Assembly (NCBI RefSeq): GCF_900291465.1
Contig: NZ_LT985808.1
Coordinates: forward strand, 3,048,539 to 3,112,538
Direction of reading: 5' to 3'
Length of the DNA stretch: 64,000 bases
Source: Bacteroides sp. Marseille-P3684
GTDB taxonomy: Bacteria; Bacteroidota; Bacteroidia; Bacteroidales; Bacteroidaceae
Made by a program: the position numbers and the translations under genes
Part shown: positions 7,380 through 15,997 of the stretch, piece by piece
Numbering within the stretch: position 1 is the first letter of the stretch
How the letters are laid out: each line of letters starts with the position of its first letter
Notes under the pieces: model-generated
What the model was told of the DNA's origin: nothing
Database searches by the model: none
The model's input: only the letters and a program-made list of their open reading frames with translations

Positions 7380-8615
7380 TTAGATGGTGCAACCTGCAAA
7401 TTCCTCAACACTGTTCAACCTTGCGGCAAGGTTCTTCATGTCCTGATTGAGTTTTTCTTTGGTTATCTTCGCGTAAATCTGCGTCGTCTTTATGCTCTTG
7501 TGTCCGAGCATGGAGCTGACGGTTTCGATAGGTACGCCATTAGAGAGAAATACCGTCGTGGCTGCCGTGTGGCGGCTCTGATGCCACGTGATATGCTTGG
7601 TGATGCCGCAACGCTTGGCGACGGCACGGATACCGGCAAGGCACGTGTTATAATGCGGGACGGGGAATATCTTGCCGTTCTCGCACAGCCCACGGTATTT
7701 GCCGATTATGCGGTTGGCGATGTCAAGCAGGCGGATGTTGGACACCACGCCCGTTTTCTGGCGGTTGATGTTTATCCACTCGTGTTCGTCGAAGTAGGTG
7801 CGGATATTCTCTTCCGTGAGGTTGCGCATATCCGAGAACGACAACCCGGTGAAAGCGCAGAACAGGTAGAGGTCACGGTACAGTTCCTGTTTGGCGTTTT
7901 TCAGTTTCCCGTCCATCAGCAGGCGTATTTCCTCTTTGGTCAGAAAACTGCGTGTTGTTTCCTCCTTCTTGATTTCATACTCGCGGAACGGGTCGCGTGT
8001 CAGCCACTCGTTGTTGATGGCGATGAACACCATCGTCCGTAGCGGGCAGACGTACAGCCACACGGTATTGGTGCAGCAGTGTTTGTCCGTGCGCAGGAAC
8101 ATCTCGAAGTCGGAGATGAAAGCGGGGGTAAGCTCTTTCAGTGCGATGTCCTTCACATGGTAGCGGATGTCGAGGAACTCTTGCAGGTGCTTGTAAACGA
8201 TACGGTACTTTTCCAGTGTACCTTTTGCTTTCATGCCTGCTTCCACCTGTTTCTCATAGTCCTCATTGTGACGACGGTACACCTGCATCAGCGTGTGGTA
8301 GCGGTGTTCCAGTCCGAGAAAAGCGTTCTTCACCTTCTCAGCCGTGACGAAGTTGTCACGTTCCATGATTTCCTGATAGTGCCTATTGATGCGCACCCGC
8401 ATCTTGTCAAGCATACGGTTCGTTTCGAGTGCCGCCGCGCTTCTGCCTGTGACACGTCCACCTTTGGTGTCCCACAGTTTCGGATCGACTGTCAGCTTGC
8501 AGCTGAACTGCGTCTGGCTGCCGTCCACCGTGATGCGTCCCATGACGGGTACTGTCCCGTCCTTTTTCACTACCTGACGCTTGAGGTAATAGATTACTGA
8601 AAATGTACTCTTCAT
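7380..8615 (-). CDS. Tyrosine recombinase, IntDOT-type integrase
   Basis: A 411-residue integrase, the same length I recall for IntDOT. The N-terminal arm-binding domain starts MKSTFSVIYYLKRQVVKKDG, followed by a SAM-like core-binding domain and a catalytic domain. The first catalytic arginine of the family is replaced by serine (Ser259 in TGLSFSD), as in IntDOT. His345 and Arg348 lie in HQSRH, His372 in LGHKS and the nucleophile Tyr381 in TTQIYAKI. The ATG at 8615 was chosen because upstream residues are not integrase-like. It would carry out integration and excision with the HTH proteins at 5375-6085. The nearby chromosome junction fits its place at the element end. Confidence 0.93.
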   Translation of the reverse strand: MKSTFSVIYYLKRQVVKKDGTVPVMGRITVDGSQTQFSCKLTVDPKLWDTKGGRVTGRSAAALETNRMLDKMRVRINRHYQEIMERDNFVTAEKVKNAFLGLEHRYHTLMQVYRRHNEDYEKQVEAGMKAKGTLEKYRIVYKHLQEFLDIRYHVKDIALKELTPAFISDFEMFLRTDKHCCTNTVWLYVCPLRTMVFIAINNEWLTRDPFREYEIKKEETTRSFLTKEEIRLLMDGKLKNAKQELYRDLYLFCAFTGLSFSDMRNLTEENIRTYFDEHEWININRQKTGVVSNIRLLDIANRIIGKYRGLCENGKIFPVPHYNTCLAGIRAVAKRCGITKHITWHQSRHTAATTVFLSNGVPIETVSSMLGHKSIKTTQIYAKITKEKLNQDMKNLAARLNSVEEFAGCTI

Positions 8616-8976
8616 CGTCCTTAATTTTTTGGTTTCAAAATTAGTTGGTGAAGAGTCCGGTGTCGGTACGCAAAACGGGGAGGAACAGAGCAATCTTTTT
8701 CCGTAACCGAAATTTTTGCGTGAGTTATCGGTAACTCACTATTCCTTAACGTATTGTTTCGCTATCCGTACCCGTTTGTCGCATTTTCGGGCATGGTTAC
8801 GAACAAGTAACGTTGCGGCGTCAGGATTTGGCTTCGGCAGGGATTGTAATGGCTTCACGAATTATCGCCACTTCAACTAAAACCCTTGTAACTCAATTCT
8901 ATCACTATAACTTTCCGCATTTCACTTTTTTGTAGTAACTTTGTACTATCAAACAGACCTATTAAAAAGAAAGCGT
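8616..8976. other. ICE right end and chromosome junction region
   Basis: This stretch has no supportable gene. It holds the dyad GTGAGTTA-TCGG-TAACTCAC (8720-8739), likely an integrase-arm or regulator site, and AAATTTTTGC at 8710-8719. At 8935-8944 is GTAACTTTGT, one base from the CTnDOT target consensus GTAnnTTTGC, lying over the -7 box of the asmA-like gene. The exact junction cannot be fixed without the other end of the element or an empty site. Confidence 0.5.
8936..8943 (+). promoter_or_regulatory. -7 box of the asmA-like gene, overlapping the putative att site
   Basis: TAACTTTG matches TAnnTTTG and lies 33 bases before the ATG at 8977. CTnDOT insertion sites resemble this promoter element, so insertion would rebuild the promoter here. 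Confidence 0.55.
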
Positions 8977-11475
8977 ATGAAGAAAGTTTTTAAGATTGCC
9001 GCCATTGTCATAGGCGTACTCATTGTGCTGCTTCTGGCACTGCCCTTCCTGTTCCGCGGCAAGATTGCCGACCTGGTCAAGACCGAAGGCAACAAGATGC
9101 TGAATGCCGAGTTCGACTTTGCCTCCCTGGACATCAGCCTCATCCGGCACTTTCCCCAGGCATCCCTGACGTTGGAGGACTTCTGGCTGAAGGGGAAAGG
9201 CGACTTTGCCAACGATACTCTCGTACAAGCCGGAGAACTGACCGCCACGGTCAATCTGTTCTCGCTCTTCGGCAACAGCGGATACGATATCTCCCGCATC
9301 TACATAGAAGACACCCGGCTCCATGCCATCGTCCTTCCCGACGGACGCGCGAACTGGGACGTGATGAAGTCCGACAGTACCGCCACGGAGGAGACGTCGG
9401 CCGGGAGCGATGCCTTCCGTGTCAAACTCCAGCGTGTGGAGCTGGACAACGTGGACCTCATCTACGATGACCGCCAAGGCAAGATGTATGCCGAGGTCGA
9501 GGGACTGGACCTGGGCTGCCGGGGCGACCTCTCGGGCGAACGTTCCACCCTTCAGCTGAAGGGAGAGACACAGGGAGTGACCTACCGCATGGACGGTATC
9601 CCCTTCCTCAACCGTGCCCGCATCACTGCCAAGCTGGACGTAGATGCCGACTTTGCCAACGGACGATATACACTGAAGGACAACACCCTGACGCTGAATG
9701 CCATCGAGGCGAACCTCGACGGATGGTTCCAGATGAAGGGGGCACAGACGGACATGGATGTGAAGCTCCACACGAACGACATGGGCTTCAAGGAGGTGCT
9801 GTCACTCATCCCCGCCATCTATGCCAAGGACTTTGACAAGCTGAAGACGGACGGCACCGCCACCCTCTCGGCTTACGCCAAAGGTACTCTGCTGGGCGAC
9901 ACCGTACCGGCATTCAAGGTACTGCTCGACGTGAAGAACGCCATGTTCCGCTATCCGAGCCTCCCCGCCGGTGTGGACCAGATCAACGTACAGGCATGCG
10001 TGGAGAACCCCGGCGGTTCGGTGGACAGCACGCTCGTGACCATCAAGCCCCTCTCCTTCCGTCTGGCGGACAACCCCTTCACGCTGAACGCCGTGGTGAA
10101 GACTCCCGTCAGCGACCCGGACTTTGCCGTCAGCGCACGGGGCACCATCGACCTGGGGATGCTCAAGCAGGTCTATCCGCTCGAGGACATGGAACTGAAC
10201 GGTGTGGTCAAGGCGGACGCCAATGTGTCCGGACGCCTGTCCTACATCGAGAAGGAGCAATATGACGCCGTGAAGGCAGGGGGCACCATCGCCCTGAGCA
10301 ACATGAAGCTGAAGATGAAGGACATGCCGGACGTCGACATCCGGCAGTCGCTACTCACCTTCACGCCCCAATATCTGCAACTGAGCGAAACGACGGTGAA
10401 CATCGGCAAGAACGACCTCACCGCGGACAGCCGCTTTGAGAACTACATGGGCTATGCACTGAAAGGCTCCACGTTGCGGGGCACCCTCAACCTCCGTTCG
10501 AACCACCTCAACCTGAATGACTTCATGTCGTCGGCTACCGACACGACGGCTGTGGCTGCCGACACGACGGCGACCGCAACCAGCGGGGAAGGTTCGCTGC
10601 TCATCGTACCCAAGAACATCGACTTCGCCATGCAGGCGGACATGAAACAGGTGCTGTTCGACACGATGACCTTCAACAACGTCAAGGGCAAGCTCACGGT
10701 GCGCGGCGGCAAAGTGGACATGCAGAACCTTTCACTCGGGACCATGGGCGGCAACGTGCTGCTCAACGGAAGCTACTCCACCGCCGACCCCAAGACACCG
10801 ACCTTCAACGCCGGACTGAAGATGACCGACCTGGGCTTTGCACAGACCTACAAGGAGCTGAACATGGTGAAGCAGCTCGCCCCCGTCTTTGAGCACCTGA
10901 AGGGAACGTACTCCGGCAGCCTGAACATTGATACACAGCTCGACCAGACCATGAGTCCCGTCCTGCAGACCATGACGGGCAACGGCAGCCTCTCGACCCG
11001 CGACCTGAACCTGAGCGGCGTGAAGTCCATCGACCTCATTGCCGACGCCATCAAGAAGCCGGGCATGAAGGACTTGAGTGTGAAAGACATGAACCTCGAC
11101 TTCACCATCGACAAGGGCCGTGTGTCCACCAAGCCGTTCGACATCAAGCTGGGCGACTACAACCTGAACCTCTCCGGTACGACAGGGCTGGACCAGACCA
11201 TCGACTACACGGGCAAGATACAGCTCCCGTCATCCGCCGGGAAGATTGCCGAGCTCACCACCTTCGACCTGAAGATTGGCGGCACCTTCACCTCGCCCAA
11301 GGTGAAAGTCGACGCCAAGAGCATGGTCAACCAGGCCTTGCAGTCTGCCGGCGAGAAAGCCATCGACAAGCTCACTGACAAGCTGATTGGCAAGAAGGAC
11401 ACGACCGGCGCCGCACAAGACGAGAAGAAGAACGTGGTCAACAAAGTGCTGGACATCTTTAAGAAGAAGAAGTAA
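8977..11475 (+). CDS. AsmA family protein
   Basis: An 832-residue protein with an uncleaved N-terminal membrane anchor (IAAIVIGVLIVLLLALPFLF). A long beta-rich periplasmic region follows with AsmA-type segments such as ADFDFASLDISLI-like repeats, RVELDNVDLIYDDRQGKMYA and, near the end, SLSTRDLNLSGVKSIDLIAD. The tail is lysine-rich. AsmA-like proteins form long hydrophobic grooves that are thought to carry phospholipids between the membranes. The ATG at 8977 begins the anchor; earlier in-frame codons overlap the promoter. It is the first chromosomal gene after the integrated element. Confidence 0.85.
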   Translation: MKKVFKIAAIVIGVLIVLLLALPFLFRGKIADLVKTEGNKMLNAEFDFASLDISLIRHFPQASLTLEDFWLKGKGDFANDTLVQAGELTATVNLFSLFGNSGYDISRIYIEDTRLHAIVLPDGRANWDVMKSDSTATEETSAGSDAFRVKLQRVELDNVDLIYDDRQGKMYAEVEGLDLGCRGDLSGERSTLQLKGETQGVTYRMDGIPFLNRARITAKLDVDADFANGRYTLKDNTLTLNAIEANLDGWFQMKGAQTDMDVKLHTNDMGFKEVLSLIPAIYAKDFDKLKTDGTATLSAYAKGTLLGDTVPAFKVLLDVKNAMFRYPSLPAGVDQINVQACVENPGGSVDSTLVTIKPLSFRLADNPFTLNAVVKTPVSDPDFAVSARGTIDLGMLKQVYPLEDMELNGVVKADANVSGRLSYIEKEQYDAVKAGGTIALSNMKLKMKDMPDVDIRQSLLTFTPQYLQLSETTVNIGKNDLTADSRFENYMGYALKGSTLRGTLNLRSNHLNLNDFMSSATDTTAVAADTTATATSGEGSLLIVPKNIDFAMQADMKQVLFDTMTFNNVKGKLTVRGGKVDMQNLSLGTMGGNVLLNGSYSTADPKTPTFNAGLKMTDLGFAQTYKELNMVKQLAPVFEHLKGTYSGSLNIDTQLDQTMSPVLQTMTGNGSLSTRDLNLSGVKSIDLIADAIKKPGMKDLSVKDMNLDFTIDKGRVSTKPFDIKLGDYNLNLSGTTGLDQTIDYTGKIQLPSSAGKIAELTTFDLKIGGTFTSPKVKVDAKSMVNQALQSAGEKAIDKLTDKLIGKKDTTGAAQDEKKNVVNKVLDIFKKKK

Positions 11476-11489
11476 ACCTACCCTTAGAC

Positions 11490-12857
11490 ATGAACAAAGA
11501 CTTGCTACTCCGTACCCTGGAACGCTGGCACGACGAAGACCAGCATCAGAAAATCATCGATACCATCCACGACCTTCCGGAAGAGGACGTCGACTACACG
11601 CTGAAGAGCCTGCTGGCACGCGCCCTCAACAACCTCGACCGCATGGAGGATGCCGTGCAGGTGCTGCTCTCCATCGAGTCGGAAGGCACCGACGACCCGA
11701 TGTGGTACTACCGGCTGGGGTATGCCTACTACTACCTGCACCGGGAGGAGGAAGCTCTTCCGTTGTTCCAACGTGCCTACGAGCTGGCTCCGAACGAAGA
11801 CACCCAACGCTTCATCGACCTCTGCGAACAGGGAGCTCCCCAACCGGGAGGACCGGTCATGTACAGCGAGGAGGAGCAGACAGCCATCGAACAGCACATC
11901 GCCCGTTACTTCGGTCCCAACGAGAACGTGTTTCACGAACTCATCTCCTACGACATCCATGTGGACATCTACATCGTCGAGCCGACCCCGGAACGCAACT
12001 ACTACACCCTGGTGACAGGAGGCATGGGGGCACGTCCGATGAACGTCCCCGAGGAACTGGAGGACGAGGAAGTGGACCGTGCCGAACTGCTCATCACCCT
12101 TCCGCCAGACTGGAACCTGCAGAGCCGGGACGAGAACGACTACTGGCCCATCTACTGGCTGAAGGTCCTGGCACGTCTGCCCATCAATGAGAACGACTGG
12201 CTGGGCTACGGACACACCATCGAAACGGGAGAGGGAGACGAGACCATCGCGCCCGACGCTCCCTTCCAGGGACTGATGCTGGTCACTCCGCAAGAAGTAC
12301 CCGAGGCGGCACACACCTGCCGTCTGCCCAATGGAGATGCCGTCCGTTTCTACCAGGTCATCCCGCTATTCAAGGAGGAAATGGACTACAAGCTCGACCA
12401 TGATGCCGACGCACTCATCGACCGCATGGAGCATGTCAGCCACGTGGTGAATATCTATCGCAAGAACACCTGCGCCTCGGTGCAGGACCTGCAACAGACG
12501 GAGAAAGACTTCTATCTGAAGGCGGACGAAATCTATCCACTGCTGAACGGATGGGACGAGGCGGACGGCTGCTTTGCCTCCGACCGCATCACGGTGGACG
12601 GTTGCAAGGTGGGCTACATGTACCGCGAGACGCCCGATGAAGAATGGACTGCTGACAGCGGGTGGCGCTTCCTTGCCGGCGACGAGGACGAAGCCTACAT
12701 GGACGACCCCGACAAGGTGGGACTGTACAGCCTCAACACGGTGTGCAACTACGACCGGGACATCATCCCCCTGCTGCATGCGCCCTACAACACGGCTTAC
12801 GAACGGGGCGACGACGGCAAGTTCCACGAATGTGAGTTTACCCCTTCAACTGAATAA
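11490..12857 (+). CDS. TPR - SUFU-like - DUF2185 three-domain protein
   Basis: A 455-residue soluble acidic protein. Residues 20-110 carry TPR-type helices (MWYYRLGYAYYYLHREEEAL). Residues 125-300 look like a SUFU (suppressor of fused) domain, with HELISYDIHVDIYIVEPTPE and LGYGHTIETGE. Residues 350-450 look like DUF2185 (GCFASDRITVDGCKVGYMYR, DSGWRFLAGDEDEAYMDD). SUFU and DUF2185/Imm33-like domains occur in immunity proteins of bacterial toxin systems, but no toxin gene adjoins. It starts 14 bases after asmA and 5 bases before the DUF169 gene, so it may be cotranscribed. Domain calls are from memory of the families. Confidence 0.75.
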   Translation: MNKDLLLRTLERWHDEDQHQKIIDTIHDLPEEDVDYTLKSLLARALNNLDRMEDAVQVLLSIESEGTDDPMWYYRLGYAYYYLHREEEALPLFQRAYELAPNEDTQRFIDLCEQGAPQPGGPVMYSEEEQTAIEQHIARYFGPNENVFHELISYDIHVDIYIVEPTPERNYYTLVTGGMGARPMNVPEELEDEEVDRAELLITLPPDWNLQSRDENDYWPIYWLKVLARLPINENDWLGYGHTIETGEGDETIAPDAPFQGLMLVTPQEVPEAAHTCRLPNGDAVRFYQVIPLFKEEMDYKLDHDADALIDRMEHVSHVVNIYRKNTCASVQDLQQTEKDFYLKADEIYPLLNGWDEADGCFASDRITVDGCKVGYMYRETPDEEWTADSGWRFLAGDEDEAYMDDPDKVGLYSLNTVCNYDRDIIPLLHAPYNTAYERGDDGKFHECEFTPSTE

Positions 12858-12862
12858 ATACC

Positions 12863-13585
12863 ATGGACATTGCAACCTTTATCACCAACTACCGGGAGGC
12901 ATTCGGAGCACAGGCTCCCCTGCCTCTGCTCTTTGCCTACAGCGACACGCCGCTGGCAACCACCGCGAAGGTCGGCGGATGCTTCTTCAAACAGCTTGAC
13001 ACTGCCCGTCGGGGAACCCCCGTCAGCCTCAACGCCGACAACATCGGCTGCGGCGGAGGACGCTTCTACACGGGCTTCTCACCCATGGGCGAGCACATCC
13101 CGACCTTTGTCTCCCTCAAAGAACGCTACAAACAGACGCCGGACATGGTGCTCGACTACACCCGTCAGCTCTCCATCCAGGCAGCCCCGAAGGCTTACCT
13201 GAACTTCGTCCGCATCGACCAGGCAGAGAGCTTTGACGGCATGGAAGGGCTGTTCTTCTATGCTACGCCGGACATCCTGTCGGGACTGTGTGCATGGGCC
13301 TTCTACGACTGCAACGAGCCGGATGCCGTATGTACCCCCTTCGGCTCGGGATGCGGCACCACGATTGCAACTGCCGTCCGGGAAAACCGCCGGCAAGGCT
13401 ACCGCACGTTCATCGGACTGTTCGACCCTTCGGTGCGTCCGTATGTGGAAGCCGACGAACTGGGCTTCGTCATTCCCGCCTCACGGTTCCGCACGATGTA
13501 TGAGACCATGCGTTCCACCTGCCTCTTCGGCACCAACGCCTGGAGCAAGGTGAAGGCACGCATCGAACCGGACACCGCTCAATGA
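12863..13585 (+). CDS. DUF169 family protein
   Basis: A 240-residue soluble protein with DUF169 features: a glycine/cysteine loop (NIGCGGGRFYTGF), CWAWAF-like region (LSGLCAWAFYDCNEPDAVCT) and FGSGCGTTIATAV. Several conserved cysteines suggest metal or cofactor binding, but no activity is established for the family. It follows the SUFU/DUF2185 gene by 5 bases. Confidence 0.75.
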   Translation: MDIATFITNYREAFGAQAPLPLLFAYSDTPLATTAKVGGCFFKQLDTARRGTPVSLNADNIGCGGGRFYTGFSPMGEHIPTFVSLKERYKQTPDMVLDYTRQLSIQAAPKAYLNFVRIDQAESFDGMEGLFFYATPDILSGLCAWAFYDCNEPDAVCTPFGSGCGTTIATAVRENRRQGYRTFIGLFDPSVRPYVEADELGFVIPASRFRTMYETMRSTCLFGTNAWSKVKARIEPDTAQ

Positions 13586-13621
13586 TTCTTTTTTACAAAC
13601 TCTAAACCCTCTGACTGAAAT

Positions 13622-14260
13622 ATGAAAGCATTAGTCATCGGTGGCACAGGAGCCACCGGAAAGCACCTGGTGCAGGACCTGCTGCAAGACGACAGCACGA
13701 CGGAAGTACACATCTTCGTCCGTCGGCAGGTGAACCTGAGCCACCCGAAGCTGCACGTACATGTCGTCGACTTTGAACATCCCGAACAATGGGCAGACCT
13801 CGTGCAGGGCGACGCTGCCTTCTCCTGTCTGGGCACTTCCCTGAAAGAGGCAGGCAGCAAGGAAGCCCAACACCGCATCGACGTCGACTACCAGCTGTCA
13901 TTCGCACGGACGGCACGCCGGAACGGTGTCCATACCTTTGCCCTGATTTCCGCCGTAGGGGCAAACGTACACTCCCGTCTGTTCTACAACCGGCTGAAAG
14001 GGGAAGTGGAGGAAGGACTGAAGGCCCTGCAGTTTGGGCGGACGGTCATCCTGCAACCCAGCTTCCTCAACCGGGGTGCCAAGGGACGGTTCCGGGAAGA
14101 CGTCGGCATGAAAGTCTTCAAGGTCCTCAACCGCATCGGGCTGTTGCGCCGCTTGCGCCCCATCACCACCGAGATGCTGGCTGCCCGGATGCTGAAGCTT
14201 GCCAAGACGCTCCCCGACGGACTGCACACGGTGACGGCGGACGCCATCCACCGCGCCTGA
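13622..14260 (+). CDS. NAD(P)-binding short-chain oxidoreductase (HTATIP2/TIP30-like)
   Basis: A 212-residue atypical short-chain dehydrogenase. The Rossmann glycine motif is at the N-terminus (LVIGGTGATGKHLVQDLL). The middle has AAFSCLGTSLKEAGSK and ALISAVGANVHSRLFYNRLK, where Tyr-x3-Lys (YNRLK) is the likely catalytic pair. A third strand motif is RTVILQPSFLNRG. Members act as NAD(P)H-dependent reductases or NAD(P)H-binding proteins; the substrate is unknown. It lies 36 bases after the DUF169 gene. Confidence 0.82.
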   Translation: MKALVIGGTGATGKHLVQDLLQDDSTTEVHIFVRRQVNLSHPKLHVHVVDFEHPEQWADLVQGDAAFSCLGTSLKEAGSKEAQHRIDVDYQLSFARTARRNGVHTFALISAVGANVHSRLFYNRLKGEVEEGLKALQFGRTVILQPSFLNRGAKGRFREDVGMKVFKVLNRIGLLRRLRPITTEMLAARMLKLAKTLPDGLHTVTADAIHRA

Positions 14261-14272
14261 TGGTCCGGTCCG

Positions 14273-15358
14273 TTATCGCTTCACAAAGCCAATCTTGGCA
14301 TTCAGCTTGAAGAAGTAGGCACCGTTCTCACGCTCCAGGTAGCCATACTTGTCCTTCTCCAACGAACCTTTCTCGAAGCGTGTGTTCCGGAAAAGGAAGT
14401 CCTCGAACGTCCCCTTGTCCGCCTTCTGGTAGCACACCGGGCATCCCTCGGTGTCGACCATGATGAACCCTTCGACTGCCGAATCGGTTCCGTTGAACAG
14501 CTTTGCCGGACGCATGCCCAGAGCCAGTACCAGCAGGAACTGCTTCATCTTGTACTCGTAGAACCGGTGCTTGGTGATCAGTTCCTCCTTTATCTTGAGC
14601 GGATTGATTTCGCGGATGCGTTCCGTCAGTTCACTCACACGGGTCATGTCCTCGACATACATCGTGCGTACCATCTCAGCCAGCAGGCGGGGGAAGTGCA
14701 AATCAATCATCGAAAGATTGCTGCGGAACACCTTGTCCGCCACATCGCTGTACTTCAGCACGCCACCCAGCCGGTCAATCATCCGCATGCGGTCGATGAC
14801 CTCGTTGGGAGATTCCAGCGCATTGATTTTGTTCACCGTCGGAGTCGCGAACTTGACACCCGTCTGCTCGAACTTCAGGTTTGCCGTACGTCCGCCATCC
14901 AGCAAGGGGTTCATCGGGGCGAGGCGTGAACAGACACGGAAGCCCACCAACGGAGCCTCCACCGTCCAGAAGCCGATGTGGTAATCCGTACGGTCGTCCG
15001 TCTTTGCCTCCAGGTCGTAGACGGCAATCTCGTCCAGGAACTCTTCCACCCCATCGGGCGACTCCATCCCGTCGGTGTGCGTCCGCTTCATCGCATCGAC
15101 TATCAATTCGGCTGCCGCCTTGAAATATTCCCGGGGAACCCGCTTGTCCATCTTCTCACCCACGATGTGGATGTCATCTCCCTCGATGAGGTACCGGCGG
15201 GTTCCGTCGTGCTCTTCACGTTGCACGACCGCAATCCGGTAAGGACGTTCCGTACATGCCTCACCCGTCGGTGTGCCTGCACAGACATACCCGTCAGCTA
15301 ACAGACGCAGGAAGGACTGCACCTCTCCCCACTCTCTTTTGGTTGCTTCAAATGCCAT
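14273..15358 (-). CDS. HpaII family type II restriction endonuclease
   Basis: A 361-residue protein that I recognise as HpaII-family by the start TKREWGEVQSFLRLLADG and the segments YDLEAKTDDRTDYHIGFW, GGRTANLKFEQTGVKFATPT and FEKGSLEKDKYGYLERENGA. HpaII cuts CCGG. The length fits the family (about 360). No cytosine methyltransferase gene adjoins: the neighbours are an oxidoreductase and crcB. CCGG sites are frequent in this window, including inside this gene, so the genome must be methylated from elsewhere or the enzyme must be silent or altered. Many Bacteroidales appear to carry such lone copies, as I recall. Confidence 0.78.
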   Translation of the reverse strand: MAFEATKREWGEVQSFLRLLADGYVCAGTPTGEACTERPYRIAVVQREEHDGTRRYLIEGDDIHIVGEKMDKRVPREYFKAAAELIVDAMKRTHTDGMESPDGVEEFLDEIAVYDLEAKTDDRTDYHIGFWTVEAPLVGFRVCSRLAPMNPLLDGGRTANLKFEQTGVKFATPTVNKINALESPNEVIDRMRMIDRLGGVLKYSDVADKVFRSNLSMIDLHFPRLLAEMVRTMYVEDMTRVSELTERIREINPLKIKEELITKHRFYEYKMKQFLLVLALGMRPAKLFNGTDSAVEGFIMVDTEGCPVCYQKADKGTFEDFLFRNTRFEKGSLEKDKYGYLERENGAYFFKLNAKIGFVKR

Positions 15359-15440
15359 AAATCAGTAGTATATTATTAAAAAAAATGTTATAGCTCACCA
15401 TTTTCCCCTTCTGCCACTTGGACATTACCGGGGAAGCCTC

Positions 15441-15516
15441 TATCTTTGCCGTGTGTTTTTCATAGTATTAGATTTAAGGTTAACAAAAGGTTGGGTCAAA
15501 GCGTTGACCCTTTTTT
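15441..15516 (+). ncRNA. Candidate small RNA: promoter, about 60-base transcript and terminator
   Basis: TATCTTTG at 15441-15448 is a good -7 box and TTG near 15418 a plausible -33 element. About 38 bases after the expected start is a 7-bp stem GGGTCAA/TTGACCC with AGCG loop, then TTTTTT (15493-15516), an intrinsic terminator. No gene fits between them. The segment reads away from the HpaII gene and toward the convergent crcB. The AT-rich part (CATAGTATTAGATTTAAGGT) resembles a short sequence I believe recurs in Bacteroides genomes, which I cannot verify here. Confidence 0.5.
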
Positions 15517-15528
15517 CATGCCCGTCGG

Positions 15529-15909
15529 TCAACCCCATGCCTTCACCAACGCATAGCCAGCCCACACTGCCAGGAGTCCGAGCAACAGGCTGAACGCCGC
15601 ATAAAGCGCCATCCACAGAAACTGTTCCCCCTTCAACAACTGGAGATTCTCATTCATGAACGTGGAAAACGTGGTGAACCCGCCACATACGCCGACCGTC
15701 AGAAACAGACGCAAGTCGGGATGCAGGATGTGTCCCCGCTCAAAACAGCCGTAGAACAATCCGATGGCAAGGCATCCCAGGATATTCACCACGAAAGTCC
15801 CGAGCGGAAACGGATGGTGAATGTACTGCTTGGCAAGTCCGGACAACAGGAAGCGCAAGCCTCCACCCACAAAGCTTCCCAGTCCGACAACTATCAAAGA
15901 ACGTATCAT
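15529..15909 (-). CDS. crcB: Fluoride channel CrcB/Fluc
   Basis: A 126-residue four-helix membrane protein. Family motifs are GLGSFVGGGLRFLLSG at the N-terminus, GTFVVNILGCLAIGLFYG in helix 2 and GVCGGFTTFSTFMNENLQLL in helix 3, which holds the phenylalanine/threonine fluoride pathway. Fluc proteins work as antiparallel dimers in the inner membrane and export fluoride. Start at 15909 was chosen for the family-like MIRSLIVVG; 15918 is also possible. A -7 box TACCTTTG lies on the minus strand at 15937-15944. There is no room for a fluoride riboswitch. Confidence 0.92.
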   Translation of the reverse strand: MIRSLIVVGLGSFVGGGLRFLLSGLAKQYIHHPFPLGTFVVNILGCLAIGLFYGCFERGHILHPDLRLFLTVGVCGGFTTFSTFMNENLQLLKGEQFLWMALYAAFSLLLGLLAVWAGYALVKAWG

Positions 15910-15936
15910 AGATTCCATTTGCTTTTTTACCGGGCG

Positions 15937-15971
15937 CAAAGGTAGCAAATCCTCCTTTATTTATAACTTTG
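15937..15971. promoter_or_regulatory. Divergent -7 boxes for crcB and the DUF1573 gene
   Basis: On the minus strand, TACCTTTG (15937-15944) serves crcB. On the plus strand, TAACTTTG (15964-15971) lies 26 bases before the ATG at 15998. Confidence 0.6.
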
Positions 15972-15997
15972 CCCGAACTCCATTTACCGTCAGCCTT

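Noticed and set aside
15910-15997. Fluoride riboswitch upstream of crcB
   Set aside because: Only about 20 bases separate the -7 box from the start codon, too short for the aptamer.
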